Below are positions 9,122-18,918 of a stretch of DNA of 64,000 nucleotides, piece after piece. The DNA comes from Ruminococcus sp. AF46-10NS. Its GTDB lineage: Bacteria > Bacillota > Clostridia > Lachnospirales > Lachnospiraceae. The stretch spans positions 1 through 64,000 of the forward strand of contig NZ_QRNF01000017.1 in NCBI RefSeq assembly GCF_003474435.1. The letters run 5' to 3'. The position numbers were made by a program, and so were the translations under genes. Below the pieces are notes generated by a model. It saw nothing but the letters and a program-made list of their open reading frames with translations, did no database searches and had not been told where the DNA came from. How positions within the stretch are numbered: position 1 is the stretch's first letter; every line of letters starts with the position of its first letter.

Positions 9122-10036
9122 TCAGGATTCTTTAGAATCTTTGGATTCGTTAGCATTCTTCTCCGCTTCTCTTTTGGCAAGCAGTATTTTGACAGATTTC
9201 TGTGCTCTGCGGAACTCATTTTCAAAGTACGCGTTGATCTCTGCGCCATAAAGAATCAGGTTCATGCACACGTAAAGCCACAGCATTACCATGATCAGTG
9301 CTGTCAGGCTTCCATACATATTTCCGAAATTCGGAAAAAATTCAAAATACAGAGAAAATCCGTAGGAAAAAATAAGCCAGGCCACTGCAATGATAAAAGC
9401 TCCCGGCAGCTGACTTTTAAAAGTTGCCTTCCTGTTAGGCAGCACCTTATAAAGAACCAGAAAAACCACAATAAGAACTGCAAACACCAGCAATGTTCTG
9501 GCTCCCATAATCTTCGCCATCAGACTTCCAAGAATAGGAATTGTTTTCTGCGCTGCCACCTGTATCCTGTTTCCGAGAACCAGCATCAGAAGGCTGACAA
9601 TAATGGCCAAAACGAACAGCAGCATGTAAAAAACAGAATATATCCTGTTCATCAGCCAGTTTCGTGTCTCCTTCACATGATAGATTGTATTCAGGCCATT
9701 AGTTATGGCCTGCATTCCTTTTCCGGATGCCCACAGTGCCATCAGCGCAGACAACGGTACGATCGCAGTGCTTCTTTTATATACCTCAACCACAATACTC
9801 AGCACAAAAGTCTGAAGATTTCCCGGGACGAATCCTATGATTGCATCCCGGACAACATTGTAGCTTAATGGTGTATAGCGGATCAGTGTTGTGAGAAACA
9901 GGATAAACGGAATAAACGACATAATAAGAAAGTACGCCGCCTGGGCAGCATATGCACTGACATGATCTCCGTTGGCCCGCCTCACAAATCCCAGCATGAG
10001 CTGAATCACATTTCGCTTCTTTTTATCCTCGTCCAT
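9122..10036 (-). CDS. YihY/BrkB family membrane protein
   Basis: 304 aa polytopic protein with about six membrane segments and the family signature near the N-terminus (AYAAQAAYFLIMSFIPFILFL). Later parts (ASGKGMQAITNGLN, GSLTALIMVMLWLYVCMNLILYGAEIN) match the family closely. The C-terminus is charged and cytoplasmic. Function is not firmly known; it was once called RNase BN in error. Its 3' end lies close to the Phe T-box start, but it is a separate unit reading in the same direction. Confidence 0.9.
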   Translation of the reverse strand: MDEDKKKRNVIQLMLGFVRRANGDHVSAYAAQAAYFLIMSFIPFILFLTTLIRYTPLSYNVVRDAIIGFVPGNLQTFVLSIVVEVYKRSTAIVPLSALMALWASGKGMQAITNGLNTIYHVKETRNWLMNRIYSVFYMLLFVLAIIVSLLMLVLGNRIQVAAQKTIPILGSLMAKIMGARTLLVFAVLIVVFLVLYKVLPNRKATFKSQLPGAFIIAVAWLIFSYGFSLYFEFFPNFGNMYGSLTALIMVMLWLYVCMNLILYGAEINAYFENEFRRAQKSVKILLAKREAEKNANESKDSKES

Positions 10037-10060
10037 GCTGACCCCCTCGAGTTTCTTTTT

Positions 10061-10648
10061 TTACCAGGAAAAGCGATCAAAGCCGATCTTATCCTGGATC
10101 TCCGGAAAAGGTTTCACTTCCGGCTGCACACTCTTATGCTCGCCAATCATCTTCTCCATCCATACCATATGATACCAGCGGTTGAATTTGTAGCCGCATC
10201 TGTGGAACATTCCCACTCTCTTGTATCCAAAATGTTTATGAAAATCCACACTGGCATTTGTAAGGTACTCATCCTCTTTCTGAGGAACTGCAATGCAGGC
10301 GTTCAGATTGAGCACTCCCATCTCAGCCAGAAGACTCTCCAGGGCGCGGTAAAGCCTTCCACCTGCACCGCTTCCCCTTCTGTCATGTTTCACATAAATG
10401 GACATCTCGGCACACCATCCATAGGCATTCCTCGGATGAAAGGCAGAACCATAGGCATACCCCAGGATCTCTCCGTTCTCTTCCGCCACAATATATGGAT
10501 ATTTCTTCTGGATATCACGGATCCTTCCTGCAAATTCCTCCACGGAAGGCGTCTTATACTCAAATGTGACCGCTGTCTTCTCTACATAGTAAGAATAGAT
10601 CTCCACAAGTACTGCTGCATCATTTTCTCCGGCTACACGTATCTGCAT
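10061..10648 (-). CDS. GNAT N-acetyltransferase (phosphinothricin-acetyltransferase-like)
   Basis: 195 aa with the GNAT fold: IRVAGENDAAVLVEIYSYYV at the start, VAEENGEILGYAYG, then the acetyl-CoA loop HDRRGSGAGGRLYRAL (about 100-115). The C-terminal FHKHFGYKRVGMFHRCGYKFNRWYHMVWMEK matches the PAT/MddA subgroup, which acetylates free amines such as phosphinothricin or methionine sulfone. The true substrate is unknown. It lies 24 nt upstream of the BrkB gene on the same strand. Confidence 0.9.
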   Translation of the reverse strand: MQIRVAGENDAAVLVEIYSYYVEKTAVTFEYKTPSVEEFAGRIRDIQKKYPYIVAEENGEILGYAYGSAFHPRNAYGWCAEMSIYVKHDRRGSGAGGRLYRALESLLAEMGVLNLNACIAVPQKEDEYLTNASVDFHKHFGYKRVGMFHRCGYKFNRWYHMVWMEKMIGEHKSVQPEVKPFPEIQDKIGFDRFSW

Positions 10649-10699
10649 TGCTCCTCATACCTCTGTTTCTTTCACTGCCTTCCTACAGACCGGCAGCAC

Positions 10700-11758
10700 T
10701 TATTTTACAAAAAATCGATAAATTGTCTCGGAACTGTATTCCTCACCCGGACGCAGAATCGGAGAATGAAAATCTTCCACATTCACTGCATTGGGCTCAA
10801 CCTGTGTTTCTAGGCAAAATCCGTCACGCTGATGGTAAACATGCCCCTTCTTACCCTTCTCGTCTACAATAAAGTTGCCTGCATAAAACTGCACACACGG
10901 ACAATCAGAAGAAACTTCCATACCAATACCCGACTCCTTACAGTATGCACTGGCAATGACACGTACATTTCCTTTTGCATAATTATCTGTCACATAGTTG
11001 TGGTCATAACCGCCAGTCAGCTTCAGCTGTTCAAAATCAGCCTCAATGTCTCTTCCGATAGGTTTGGAAACATTGAAATCCATCGGTGTTCCCTCAACAG
11101 ATACATATTCCCCTGTAGGGATAGACTGGCTGTCTTTTACAGGAGTGAAATATTTCGCATGGATACAGACCTCCTGATCCAGCACATTCCCGCTTCCCTC
11201 TCCACTCAGATTAAAGTAGGAATGGTTGGTCATATTAGCTACAGTAGCCGCATCAGAACGTCCTCTGTAAATAATCTTCAGTTCATTCTCCTCTGTAAAC
11301 TCATATTTCACAACAACAGTAAACTCTCCCGGAAATCCGTTCTCTCCGTCAGGACTGATACGGAAAAAGTCCACACTGTTCTTCTCCTGGGAGATCTCTT
11401 TTACCTCCCAGAGCTTCTTCTCAAAACCATTCGGGCCGCTGTGCAGGTTATTATGATTCTCATTCTCAGCAAGAACCACTTCTTTATCATCAATAAAAAA
11501 TCTGGCATTCTCGATACGGTTTCCGCTTCTTCCGATGATCGCTCCGAAAAAGCATCCGTTCACTTCATATCCTTCGATATCATCATATCCCAGAACCACA
11601 TCTCTAAGTTCTCCGGTCTTATCCGGAACACATATCTTCGCCAGAATCGCGCCAAACGAAAGCACCTCTGCATATGCTCCTGACTTATTCTCAAGATGAT
11701 ATATCTTTATTTCTTCCCCTGTGGGAAGTGTTCCAAATTTTCTTTCAGAAACACCCAT
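10700..11758 (-). CDS. galM: Aldose 1-epimerase (galactose mutarotase)
   Basis: 352 aa, the usual length. Visible motifs are GRSGNRIENARF, NNLHSGPNGFEKKLWEV (substrate His), ANMTNHSYFNLSGEGSG (catalytic His region), TGGYDHNYVT and QFYAGNF with the late catalytic Glu in ETQVEPNAVN. It interconverts alpha and beta anomers of galactose or glucose in the cytoplasm. No Leloir genes are adjacent. Confidence 0.95.
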   Translation of the reverse strand: MGVSERKFGTLPTGEEIKIYHLENKSGAYAEVLSFGAILAKICVPDKTGELRDVVLGYDDIEGYEVNGCFFGAIIGRSGNRIENARFFIDDKEVVLAENENHNNLHSGPNGFEKKLWEVKEISQEKNSVDFFRISPDGENGFPGEFTVVVKYEFTEENELKIIYRGRSDAATVANMTNHSYFNLSGEGSGNVLDQEVCIHAKYFTPVKDSQSIPTGEYVSVEGTPMDFNVSKPIGRDIEADFEQLKLTGGYDHNYVTDNYAKGNVRVIASAYCKESGIGMEVSSDCPCVQFYAGNFIVDEKGKKGHVYHQRDGFCLETQVEPNAVNVEDFHSPILRPGEEYSSETIYRFFVK

Positions 11759-11780
11759 ACTGTAATTCCTCCCATATATG

Positions 11781-11805
11781 AAAAAAGAGCCATCAACCGG
11801 CTCTA
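11781..11805 (-). terminator. Terminator of 6S RNA
   Basis: AGAGCCGGTTGATGGCTCT followed by six T on the minus strand, directly after the 6S RNA closing stem. Confidence 0.85.
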
Positions 11806-11812
11806 TGTTTTT

Positions 11813-12003
11813 AACCGATTAATCCCGGGATGCCGTTCCCTTATTTTTGACGCCTAGCAGATGCTAGGTGGGTATCCTCAACAGTATCTTCTGCCTACCA
11901 CAACGTGAGGTCTGACATCCAATCTGCGATCTTGGATTCCCAAAATGTCAATGTAGGTTCAAAAAGAAAAGGGGGATCGAACATTCCAGGATTCGGTTTT
12001 CGT
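11813..12003 (-). ncRNA. ssrS: 6S RNA
   Basis: Transcript on the minus strand of about 190 nt. Its ends pair in a long closing stem: AACCGA with TCGGTT, AATCCTGG with CCGGGATT, and GTTC with GAAC. This leaves a central bubble flanked by GATCCCCC and AAGGGAAC, the promoter-mimic layout of 6S RNA. A sigma-A promoter sits immediately upstream and an intrinsic terminator follows. 6S RNA binds RNA polymerase holoenzyme and dampens transcription in slow growth. The call rests on structure and context. Confidence 0.8.
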
Positions 12004-12010
12004 TGTTTTT

Positions 12011-12039
12011 ATTATAAACCAGTATTTGTGCTTTTTCAA
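12011..12039 (-). promoter_or_regulatory. Promoter of 6S RNA
   Basis: TTGAAA (12034-12039), a 17-nt spacer and TATAAT (12011-12016) on the minus strand, placing the start near 12004. Confidence 0.85.
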
Positions 12040-12086
12040 CAGAAAATACACAATCTTACTGATTTTTATTATCTAATGGTTACTGT

Positions 12087-13580
12087 TCAGTGAACAATAG
12101 CGAGAATATCTCTTACTGCATCCGGCATATCCGGTGCATCCACAACTCTGTCATGAAGTACAGGAGCAGTACGGATCTCCTCAACTGCACGCGGAACCGG
12201 CACTCCGGAAAGTCTGGAAAGTGCATCTACAAGGCCGAAATCATCCAGATCTTTATGCTCCTCTCCAAGAGCTTCCATTACACTTCTTGTAAATTTATAC
12301 GGACTTGCTGTGGAAGCAATAACAGTCGGTGTGTGATCATCTGTATCGCTTACATATTTCTTATATACGCCGGCTGCGACTGCTGTATGCGTATCAATCA
12401 CATAATTGCTGCCTTTATATGTCTCGCTGATCGCCTCGGCAGTCTCATCTTCGCTGCAGAAATTGCCGTAGAAATCCTGAAGCTGTACTTTCATCTCGTC
12501 CGTGATCGTGTACTCACCGCCCTCACTTAAAGATTTCATAAGCTCTGCACATTTCTCAGCATTCTCTCCTGCAAGACGGTAAATCAGGCGCTCCAGGTTG
12601 CTGGAGATCAGGATATCCATGGACGGAGATGTTGTAAGGATAAAGTCACGTTTTCTGTCATATGTTCCTGTACGGAAGAAATCATAGAGAACACGGTTCT
12701 CATTGGATGCACAGATCAGTTTATGGATCGGAAGCCCCATCTGTTTTGCATAATATGCAGCAAGGATATTTCCAAAATTACCGGTTGGAACTACCACATT
12801 GATCTCCTGGCCATCCTTGATCTTCCCATCATGTACCAGTGTTGCATAAGCATATACATAATATACGATCTGTGGAACGAGACGTCCTATGTTGATGGAA
12901 TTGGCAGATGAGAACTGGAATCCTGCCTTGTCAAGCTCTGCTGCCAGCTCATGATCATTGAACATCTTCTTAACTGCAGTCTGGGCATCATCGAAATTAC
13001 CTGTGATTCCTACTACATAGGTATTGGCACCTTTCTGAGTTACCATCTGCTTCTCCTGGATCGGGCTTACACCATGCTTCGGATAAAATACGATGATCCT
13101 GGTTCCCGGTACATCTGCAAAACCTGCCATTGCAGCCTTTCCTGTATCTCCGGAAGTTGCAGTAAGGATCACGATCTCATTCCTGACATTATTTTTCTTC
13201 GCTGCTGTTGTCATCAGATGAGGAAGGATGGAAAGTGCCATATCCTTGAACGCGATCGTTGCGCCGTGGAACAGCTCCAGGAAATATGCTCCGTCAGCCT
13301 CGTGAAGAGGAGCAATCTTCTCTGTATCAAATTTGCTGTCGTATGCCTTATTGATACAGTCTTTTAACTCTTCCTCTGTAAAGTCTGTAAGAAAACGGCT
13401 CATTACTTCATATGCTGTCTCCTGATAAGTCATCTGTGCCAGCTTCTCCATTGGTACATCCAGCTTGGGAATGTTATCAGGCACGAACAGTCCGCCGTCC
13501 TCAGAAAGGCCTTTCAGTATGGCCATAGACGCTGTAACTGCCTGCTCTTTTCCTCTGGTGCTTTTGTACAATACCTGCAT
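12087..13580 (-). CDS. thrC: Threonine synthase
   Basis: 497 aa of the long bacterial type, PLP-dependent fold II. It has the N-terminal YKSTRGKEQAVTASMAILKGLSEDGGLFVP domain and the PLP-lysine motif FHGATIAFKDMA (about residues 105-116). TSGDTGKAAMAGF and NSINIGRLVPQIVYY follow. It converts O-phosphohomoserine to threonine. The neighbours are not threonine genes. Start at 13580 behind AAAGGCGG. It ends immediately before the 6S promoter region. Confidence 0.97.
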   Translation of the reverse strand: MQVLYKSTRGKEQAVTASMAILKGLSEDGGLFVPDNIPKLDVPMEKLAQMTYQETAYEVMSRFLTDFTEEELKDCINKAYDSKFDTEKIAPLHEADGAYFLELFHGATIAFKDMALSILPHLMTTAAKKNNVRNEIVILTATSGDTGKAAMAGFADVPGTRIIVFYPKHGVSPIQEKQMVTQKGANTYVVGITGNFDDAQTAVKKMFNDHELAAELDKAGFQFSSANSINIGRLVPQIVYYVYAYATLVHDGKIKDGQEINVVVPTGNFGNILAAYYAKQMGLPIHKLICASNENRVLYDFFRTGTYDRKRDFILTTSPSMDILISSNLERLIYRLAGENAEKCAELMKSLSEGGEYTITDEMKVQLQDFYGNFCSEDETAEAISETYKGSNYVIDTHTAVAAGVYKKYVSDTDDHTPTVIASTASPYKFTRSVMEALGEEHKDLDDFGLVDALSRLSGVPVPRAVEEIRTAPVLHDRVVDAPDMPDAVRDILAIVH

Positions 13581-13694
13581 TGGTGTTCCGCCTTTCTATT
13601 TTATAAAATATTAGTTTCTTTCGAACTTCACCACATTATAGCATGGAATTATGGAAAATACCACCACCTTTTAAAAAAGATTCTTCTGTGACAT

Positions 13695-13728
13695 AAAAAC
13701 CGCCGGCTTGCGATCTGCCGACGGTTTT
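13695..13728 (-). terminator. Terminator of the sleB-like gene
   Basis: On the minus strand AACCGTCGGCAG pairs with the downstream CGCCGGCGGTT-type arm (ACCGTCGGC/GCCGGCGGT), followed by TTTTT. It separates this gene from thrC. Confidence 0.85.
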
Positions 13729-13750
13729 CTCTGTGTGTAGCATACACATC

Positions 13751-14584
13751 TTATTTATATGTATAAAATTCGTGAACTCCATATTTGAAAAGTTTCTTAA
13801 GATCCTTCTCAAACCATTTCACATTATGAGCTTCTGCTGCGGATTTCTGTATAAAGAAAAGTGCTCCTTCGGAGTAATCTGTTCCTTTCAGTGCCTGTTT
13901 TACAGCTTCTCTTGTCTCATCAGATACTGAGACCTCATTGATCCTTCCATCATAGGTAGGGGAAAACTGCGGTACTCCGTCACTGTTATCCCAGACAACT
14001 TCTGTGACTGTATCCGGAAAATCTTCACTCTTTACCCGGTTCATTATTACATTAGCTACCAGAACACGGCCTTTAATATCCTCGCTTCCCGCTTCAGCCT
14101 CTACAATGCGCAACAGTGTATCGTAATCCTCATCAGACATCAATGTAGGATTCTCGGCCAGTGTGATCGACCTTGCATCCAGCTCATTGACCTTGTTCTC
14201 CATAGATGAACTTACATTGAGGTCCGCAGTGGTATTTTCTACTTTTTTTACCCGCTGTCCTACGATCACCTGCTCACAGGAACTTCCGATCCTGGTGATC
14301 GTACTTCCGGATGATGGTGTATCTGAAACGCCTGAAACCACTCCTGCGATGCCAGTTGGAACTGCTGCTTCTTCATCAGTGGAATTCCTGCTTGTATCAG
14401 CTGCTGCATAAACCCTGTTGTTTCCATTTCCAATCGATATTTTTGTCCCGAAAGAAATTATCATCGCCAAAACTGCACATACGGTCAGCACTGCAAAACT
14501 GCGCACGGAATTCCCTCTGATTTTTTCATTTTTACGTTCTGTCTGCTCTGAGGCATCATCCCGCAAATCTTTCTCAACTTTCAT
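13751..14584 (-). CDS. Cell-wall hydrolase, SleB family
   Basis: 277 aa. A cytoplasmic lead is followed by one membrane segment (about 28-48) and a low-complexity linker. The C-terminal Hydrolase_2/SleB domain (about 150-277) has the usual RIVEAEAGSEDIKGRVLVANVIMNRV start with its catalytic Glu, then FSPTYDGRI and GALFF. This fold acts as a lytic transglycosylase on spore cortex or wall peptidoglycan. The residues LKRVEK-type linker does not include a binding domain. It suggests a spore-former. It is monocistronic between two terminators. Confidence 0.88.
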   Translation of the reverse strand: MKVEKDLRDDASEQTERKNEKIRGNSVRSFAVLTVCAVLAMIISFGTKISIGNGNNRVYAAADTSRNSTDEEAAVPTGIAGVVSGVSDTPSSGSTITRIGSSCEQVIVGQRVKKVENTTADLNVSSSMENKVNELDARSITLAENPTLMSDEDYDTLLRIVEAEAGSEDIKGRVLVANVIMNRVKSEDFPDTVTEVVWDNSDGVPQFSPTYDGRINEVSVSDETREAVKQALKGTDYSEGALFFIQKSAAEAHNVKWFEKDLKKLFKYGVHEFYTYK

Positions 14585-14940
14585 AATCTCATTCCTTGCG
14601 TTAGATTTTCTGCAACTATTCTCTCTTTTTCAGAAATCAGTAATGATGGCCCCCACAATTATCTGTTTCCCAAAATACGAATAGTTACATTTCGTTTGTT
14701 TCCTTTATATTTTTGTAACATTTTTGTAATGTATGAGAAAATTATATTTAATAAAGTGACCTATGTCAAGCTTTTTTTCCCACTTTTCTGTGTTTTGGAG
14801 GTATTTCCATATTATCCACAGCCCTTCCACATTCTTTCCACATCCGAATCCACATAAAATCACTCGGTTATCCACATATGTCTCATTTCGCAACAAACCT
14901 CAAATCCCATCCTGCTCACATCGAACACCTTCTGATCATG
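14585..14940. other. Gene-free spacer upstream of sleB
   Basis: AT-rich upstream region of the SleB gene; no credible gene seen. A minus-strand promoter for sleB is expected here but I could not assign an unambiguous one. Confidence 0.4.
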
Positions 14941-14941
14941 T

Positions 14942-15022
14942 AAAAAAACAGGCAGATAGCCTTACATTTTCTTTAAATCACATGCATTTGATCTCCGAAA
15001 AATGTACTTCTATCTGCCTGTC
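14942..15022 (-). ncRNA. Structured RNA ending in an intrinsic terminator
   Basis: On the minus strand ACAGGCAGATAG pairs with CTATCTGCCTGT over about 80 nt, with an inner TACATTTT/AAAATGTA stem, and a run of seven T follows. It lies about 100 nt past leuA. It may be simply an elaborate leuA terminator or a small RNA made by processing. Confidence 0.5.
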
Positions 15023-15123
15023 AGGACAATTTCTTCTCTTGTTTTACAGCTCTGATTATAGTATTGCAGCTTCAAACAGTCAAGCCATTTTGCCCGACTG
15101 TTTTTGACAATATTTTTTTATTT

Positions 15124-16779
15124 TCAGCGGTTATTAATTGCTGTTACCAACGCATCGATAGACGCACGGATAATATCCGGGTCAACACCAGCACCCCATG
15201 CAAGAGTTCCGTCTGGTTTACGGATTCCGACATAAGCAATAGCCTTTGATGTGGAACTCTGCTCCAGCGCATGCTCCTGATAGGTCTCCAGTGTATATTT
15301 CAGCTCGTAAGCTTTCTTCAGTGCGTTGCTGACTGCATCCAGACGACCGTTTCCGGCAGCCTCTGTGACGATGGTTTTTCCACGGAATGTAGAAGTTACC
15401 CGTGTTACAATGCCGCCGTCTTTCTGCTGGAAATGAACCTCATTGATGCTGTACGGCTCAACCACATTCTCGAAAGTAGATTTGAACAGACTGAAGATTT
15501 CATCCGGATGAAGCTCTTTGTGCTTGTGGTCGGATACTGCTTTCGCTGCATAGCCCATAGCCTCGCGCATTTTCGGAGGAAGGTTCAGGCCGAATTTTGT
15601 CTCCAGGATATATCCTACGCCGCCTTTTCCGGACTGGCTGTTGATACGGATAACATCTGCATCATAGTTTCTTCCCACATCTGTCGGATCGATAGGCAGA
15701 TACGGCACTGTCCAGTGTTCCAGATCGCCGTTTTCTCTCCAATGCATACCTTTTGCAATGGCATCCTGATGAGAACCGGAGAACGCTGCAAATACAAGAG
15801 CTCCGCTGTACGGACTTCTTTCGTAGATCTGCATTCCTGTACATTTCTCATAAACCTCGCAGATATGCGGCATATCAGAGAAATCGATCTTAGGATCAAC
15901 ACCCTGTGAATACATATTCATACCAAGTGTTACAATATCTACATTACCTGTACGCTCACCATTTCCAAACAAAGTACCCTCGATTCGGTCAGCACCCGCA
16001 AGAAGTCCCATCTCAGAATCTGCAACACCACAGCCACGGTCATTATGCGGATGAAGGGATACGATGACATTTTCACGGTATTTCAGATTATCACACATGT
16101 ACTCAACCTGGCTTGCGTAAACATGCGGCATGGAATGCTCAACAGTTACAGGCAGGTTGATGATTGCCTTATTATCAGCAGTTGGTTTCCATACATCCAG
16201 AACTGCGTTGCAGACCTCAAGTGCATACTCCGGCTCTGTTCCTGTGAAGCTCTCCGGGCTGTACTCAAACTGGAAGTTACCCTCAGTCTCATCTGCAAGC
16301 TTCTTCAGAAGCGCAGCACCGTCTACTGCAATCTTCAGGATCTCTTCTTTTGATTTCTTAAATACCTGCTCTCTCTGAGATACAGATGTGGAATTGTATA
16401 CATGAACGATTGCTTTCGGAGCACCTTTTACAGCCTCGAATGTTTTTCGGATGATATGTTCTCTGGCCTGTGTCAGTACCTGGATAGTTACATCCTCAGG
16501 AATCAGATTCTGCTCGATCAGTGTACGAAGGAACTCATACTCTGTCTCAGAAGCTGCCGGGAAACCTACCTCGATTTCTTTAAAACCGATCTTTACAAGA
16601 AGCTTGAAAAACTCAACCTTCTGCTCCAGGCTCATCGGGATCACAAGTGCCTGGTTTCCGTCACGAAGGTCTACAGAGCACCAGATCGGGGCTTTCTCTA
16701 CATATTCTTTTTCCGCCCATTTCATACATTTAACAGGTGGCATGTAATACTGACGTTTGTACTTAGATGGTGTCATCAT
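15124..16779 (-). CDS. leuA: 2-isopropylmalate synthase
   Basis: 551 aa, the long LeuA type. The HMGL-like TIM barrel holds IWCSVDLRDGNQAL (metal and substrate residues), the VSLHPHNDRGCGVADSE block with metal-binding HPHN, and GRTGN-type motif GNGERTGNVD. A C-terminal LeuA regulatory domain is expected to bind leucine. It performs the first step of leucine synthesis, from 2-ketoisovalerate and acetyl-CoA. Start at 16779 behind TGGAGG. A leucine T-box precedes it. Confidence 0.97.
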   Translation of the reverse strand: MMTPSKYKRQYYMPPVKCMKWAEKEYVEKAPIWCSVDLRDGNQALVIPMSLEQKVEFFKLLVKIGFKEIEVGFPAASETEYEFLRTLIEQNLIPEDVTIQVLTQAREHIIRKTFEAVKGAPKAIVHVYNSTSVSQREQVFKKSKEEILKIAVDGAALLKKLADETEGNFQFEYSPESFTGTEPEYALEVCNAVLDVWKPTADNKAIINLPVTVEHSMPHVYASQVEYMCDNLKYRENVIVSLHPHNDRGCGVADSEMGLLAGADRIEGTLFGNGERTGNVDIVTLGMNMYSQGVDPKIDFSDMPHICEVYEKCTGMQIYERSPYSGALVFAAFSGSHQDAIAKGMHWRENGDLEHWTVPYLPIDPTDVGRNYDADVIRINSQSGKGGVGYILETKFGLNLPPKMREAMGYAAKAVSDHKHKELHPDEIFSLFKSTFENVVEPYSINEVHFQQKDGGIVTRVTSTFRGKTIVTEAAGNGRLDAVSNALKKAYELKYTLETYQEHALEQSSTSKAIAYVGIRKPDGTLAWGAGVDPDIIRASIDALVTAINNR

Positions 16780-16833
16780 TTTTGTTTTCCTCCATTTTCT
16801 TTTTCCAATTAATCGTTTGATTTTTTACTTTCA

Positions 16834-17155
16834 GGCATAAAAAAATCTTCCGACTCTGCAGATTCTGCAAGAGACGAAAGACAACTGCTGTCCTACGCGG
16901 TACCACTCTTATTTCATGAATAAAAATTCACACACTTAACAGATACGGAATGTCAGCGACATCCTTATATCCTCTCCTGATAACGGCGGACACCGTCTGT
17001 GTCTACTCTCTTATAAAAAGATTTCGGACAGATGCTCCGAGGCGAGTTCCACAAATCCCTTCCGCTGCTTCTCACCGGCCAGCAGCTCTCTGTGCTCCGT
17101 TCGCTGTATACTATTCCTCATCAGTGCATTTCACTTATTGAAACTGGTACTAGGG
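16834..17155 (-). promoter_or_regulatory. T-box riboswitch, leucine-specific
   Basis: Leader of leuA on the minus strand with a CUC (Leu) specifier in GTGGAACTCGCCTCGG near 17040, the T-box AGAGTGGTACCGCGTAGG (16893-16910), and a terminator whose arms GTCTTTCGTCTCTTGCAG and CTGCAGAGTCGGAAGAT precede seven T (about 16844-16885). Uncharged tRNA-Leu should switch leuA on. Confidence 0.92.
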
Positions 17156-17162
17156 TAACATG

Positions 17163-17798
17163 TTACAGCTGATTTGTCAATGTAAATTTTCGTTTTTCGG
17201 TCAATCGATATCCCATCCAGAAAACAGCTCCGCCGATACCTCCGCCAAGAGTATTATATGTCAGATCAGAAACCTGAAATGTTCCAAGTCTCAGGAACAG
17301 CTGCAGGGATTCAATTGACAGCGAGAATACAAATGTGATCTTCAATCCCGTCCACACCGCATTCCGAAAAGTTGTTTTTTTCAGGATACGCTTACCCGCA
17401 GTCCAAAACAGCAGAATCGTAAAAGGAATAAACAGCATCAGATTCTCAATACACTCCGTTGTAAGATTTCTGGTACCATCATTTCCATATTTCCAGATCC
17501 ACCAGTTTCCCATCACATCAGAAAGTGGATTCATCCACATATCCCTGTTCAGCAGCGTACGGAACAAGATCATGGTTGTATAAAAAGTCAGGAAAAACAG
17601 TTTTCGAAAAAAAGCACTGTCCTTAAAAAACTGCCACCACACTGAAAAAGCACCCCTGATCCCTCTCCCGCCTGTCTCATTATGATAAGAAAAAAGATAA
17701 AAAAATAATACCAGTACAGACAGGATCACGGAAAACCAGAAAGGCTGGTATAAAGCTGTCAGCACACTTGTAATAATACTTGCTATGATGTCTTTCAT
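17163..17798 (-). CDS. VanZ-like family membrane protein
   Basis: 211 aa with about five membrane segments. The C-terminal half has the VanZ signature: NLMLFIPFTILLFW, then SLSIESLQLFLRLGTFQVSDLTYNTLGG. VanZ proteins are linked to glycopeptide tolerance in some species, but most family members have no known job. Start at 17798 behind AGAGGA. It reads alone, between the leucine T-box and the AraC gene. Confidence 0.88.
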   Translation of the reverse strand: MKDIIASIITSVLTALYQPFWFSVILSVLVLFFYLFSYHNETGGRGIRGAFSVWWQFFKDSAFFRKLFFLTFYTTMILFRTLLNRDMWMNPLSDVMGNWWIWKYGNDGTRNLTTECIENLMLFIPFTILLFWTAGKRILKKTTFRNAVWTGLKITFVFSLSIESLQLFLRLGTFQVSDLTYNTLGGGIGGAVFWMGYRLTEKRKFTLTNQL

Positions 17799-17992
17799 TG
17801 TATGTCCTCTCTCTTATTTAAACGAACAGCTCTCACAGATTTATCTGACAGACCCGCCCGGTCTTCTTACGTATATTACTATAATTCTTCCGTAAAAGCC
17901 AGATATATTTCTACTCTGGCTTGCCACAAAATATTATCAATAAACGACAGCGATTATTATATACTCACCAATATGCAAACTGTAATCTGAAC

Positions 17993-18766
17993 TTACTCCC
18001 ATTCCCTTCCTTTCATCATATACTTCCTGTACTTCGCCGGAGTCATACCTGTAAACTTCCTGAATATCCGGATAAAATAACTCTGATTTGCAAAACAGAG
18101 ATATTCTCCGATCTGGGAAGCTGTATAATCTGAATACGAAAGCATATTACAGGCCGCTTCGATCCTCTCCTTCTGAATATAATCAACAATAGACATCCCT
18201 GTTTCCTGCCGGAATATCCTGGAAAGATAATATGGACTGATTCCTGCCGCTTCGCTTACTGTCCCCAGTGTAATCGGATTATGAAGGTGAAGATGGATAT
18301 ATTTCACAGCTCTGTCAACCGCCCTGCTGTAATGAGGGCTTCCATATTTACGCACCTCAGATGCAAAACGTACTGCTGCCTGCAAAGTCAGCTCCTTGAT
18401 AGCGGACTGATCCATACATTCCTCCACAGTCTGAATGTACCCGTCACTCAGTGAATACGCCGTTTCCTCCGGCACGCCGCCTTCTATGGCCGCCCTGGTA
18501 TCCAGGGTAATACCGGCAATAAACATATTTCTGCTGTTGCGAAGCTCATTCTTCGAAAGGACTCCCGGTGTCCCGTCGGGTTTCTTCCGCATAACAGAAT
18601 ATATCTGCTCTACCTGTCCGTTACGGATCGCATCATACTGCCTCCTCTCACTTGCATAAGAAGCATGTCTCTGAAGGTTCTCTCTTCTCTGGAACAAAGT
18701 ATCTTCTCCACGATTTAAAGCCAGGATATCTTCAGTTTTTTTATTGGGGAAATCTTTCTCTTTCAT
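17993..18766 (-). CDS. AraC family transcriptional regulator
   Basis: About 257 aa. The C-terminal 100 residues hold two helix-turn-helix motifs typical of AraC (LGTVSEAAGISPYYLSRIFRQETGMS and the IGEYLCFANQSYFIRIFRKFTGMTPAKYR segment). The N-terminal part lacks a recognisable cupin and looks like the helical sensor of YesN-type Firmicute regulators. I choose the ATG at 18766, 9 nt after AAAGG. It is divergent from the GH3 gene, with 152 nt between them, so it probably controls that gene. Confidence 0.9.
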   Translation of the reverse strand: MKEKDFPNKKTEDILALNRGEDTLFQRRENLQRHASYASERRQYDAIRNGQVEQIYSVMRKKPDGTPGVLSKNELRNSRNMFIAGITLDTRAAIEGGVPEETAYSLSDGYIQTVEECMDQSAIKELTLQAAVRFASEVRKYGSPHYSRAVDRAVKYIHLHLHNPITLGTVSEAAGISPYYLSRIFRQETGMSIVDYIQKERIEAACNMLSYSDYTASQIGEYLCFANQSYFIRIFRKFTGMTPAKYRKYMMKGREWE

Positions 18767-18918
18767 ATTCCACATCCTTTAATATTCTTTTTTATACTCA
18801 CGAAAACAACGCCGGAAGAACTGCAATATTTTATTATTTTCAGCAAGTTTTTATTATATTTTATCAATAAAACATGCTATAGTCCATAGTAAGAAAAAAC
18901 AATTCGGAGGTATTTTTT

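Noticed and set aside
9010..9249. ORF of 79 codons over the Phe T-box
   Set aside because: It overlaps the T-box leader and the BrkB 3' end in another frame, has no ribosome site and no family features.
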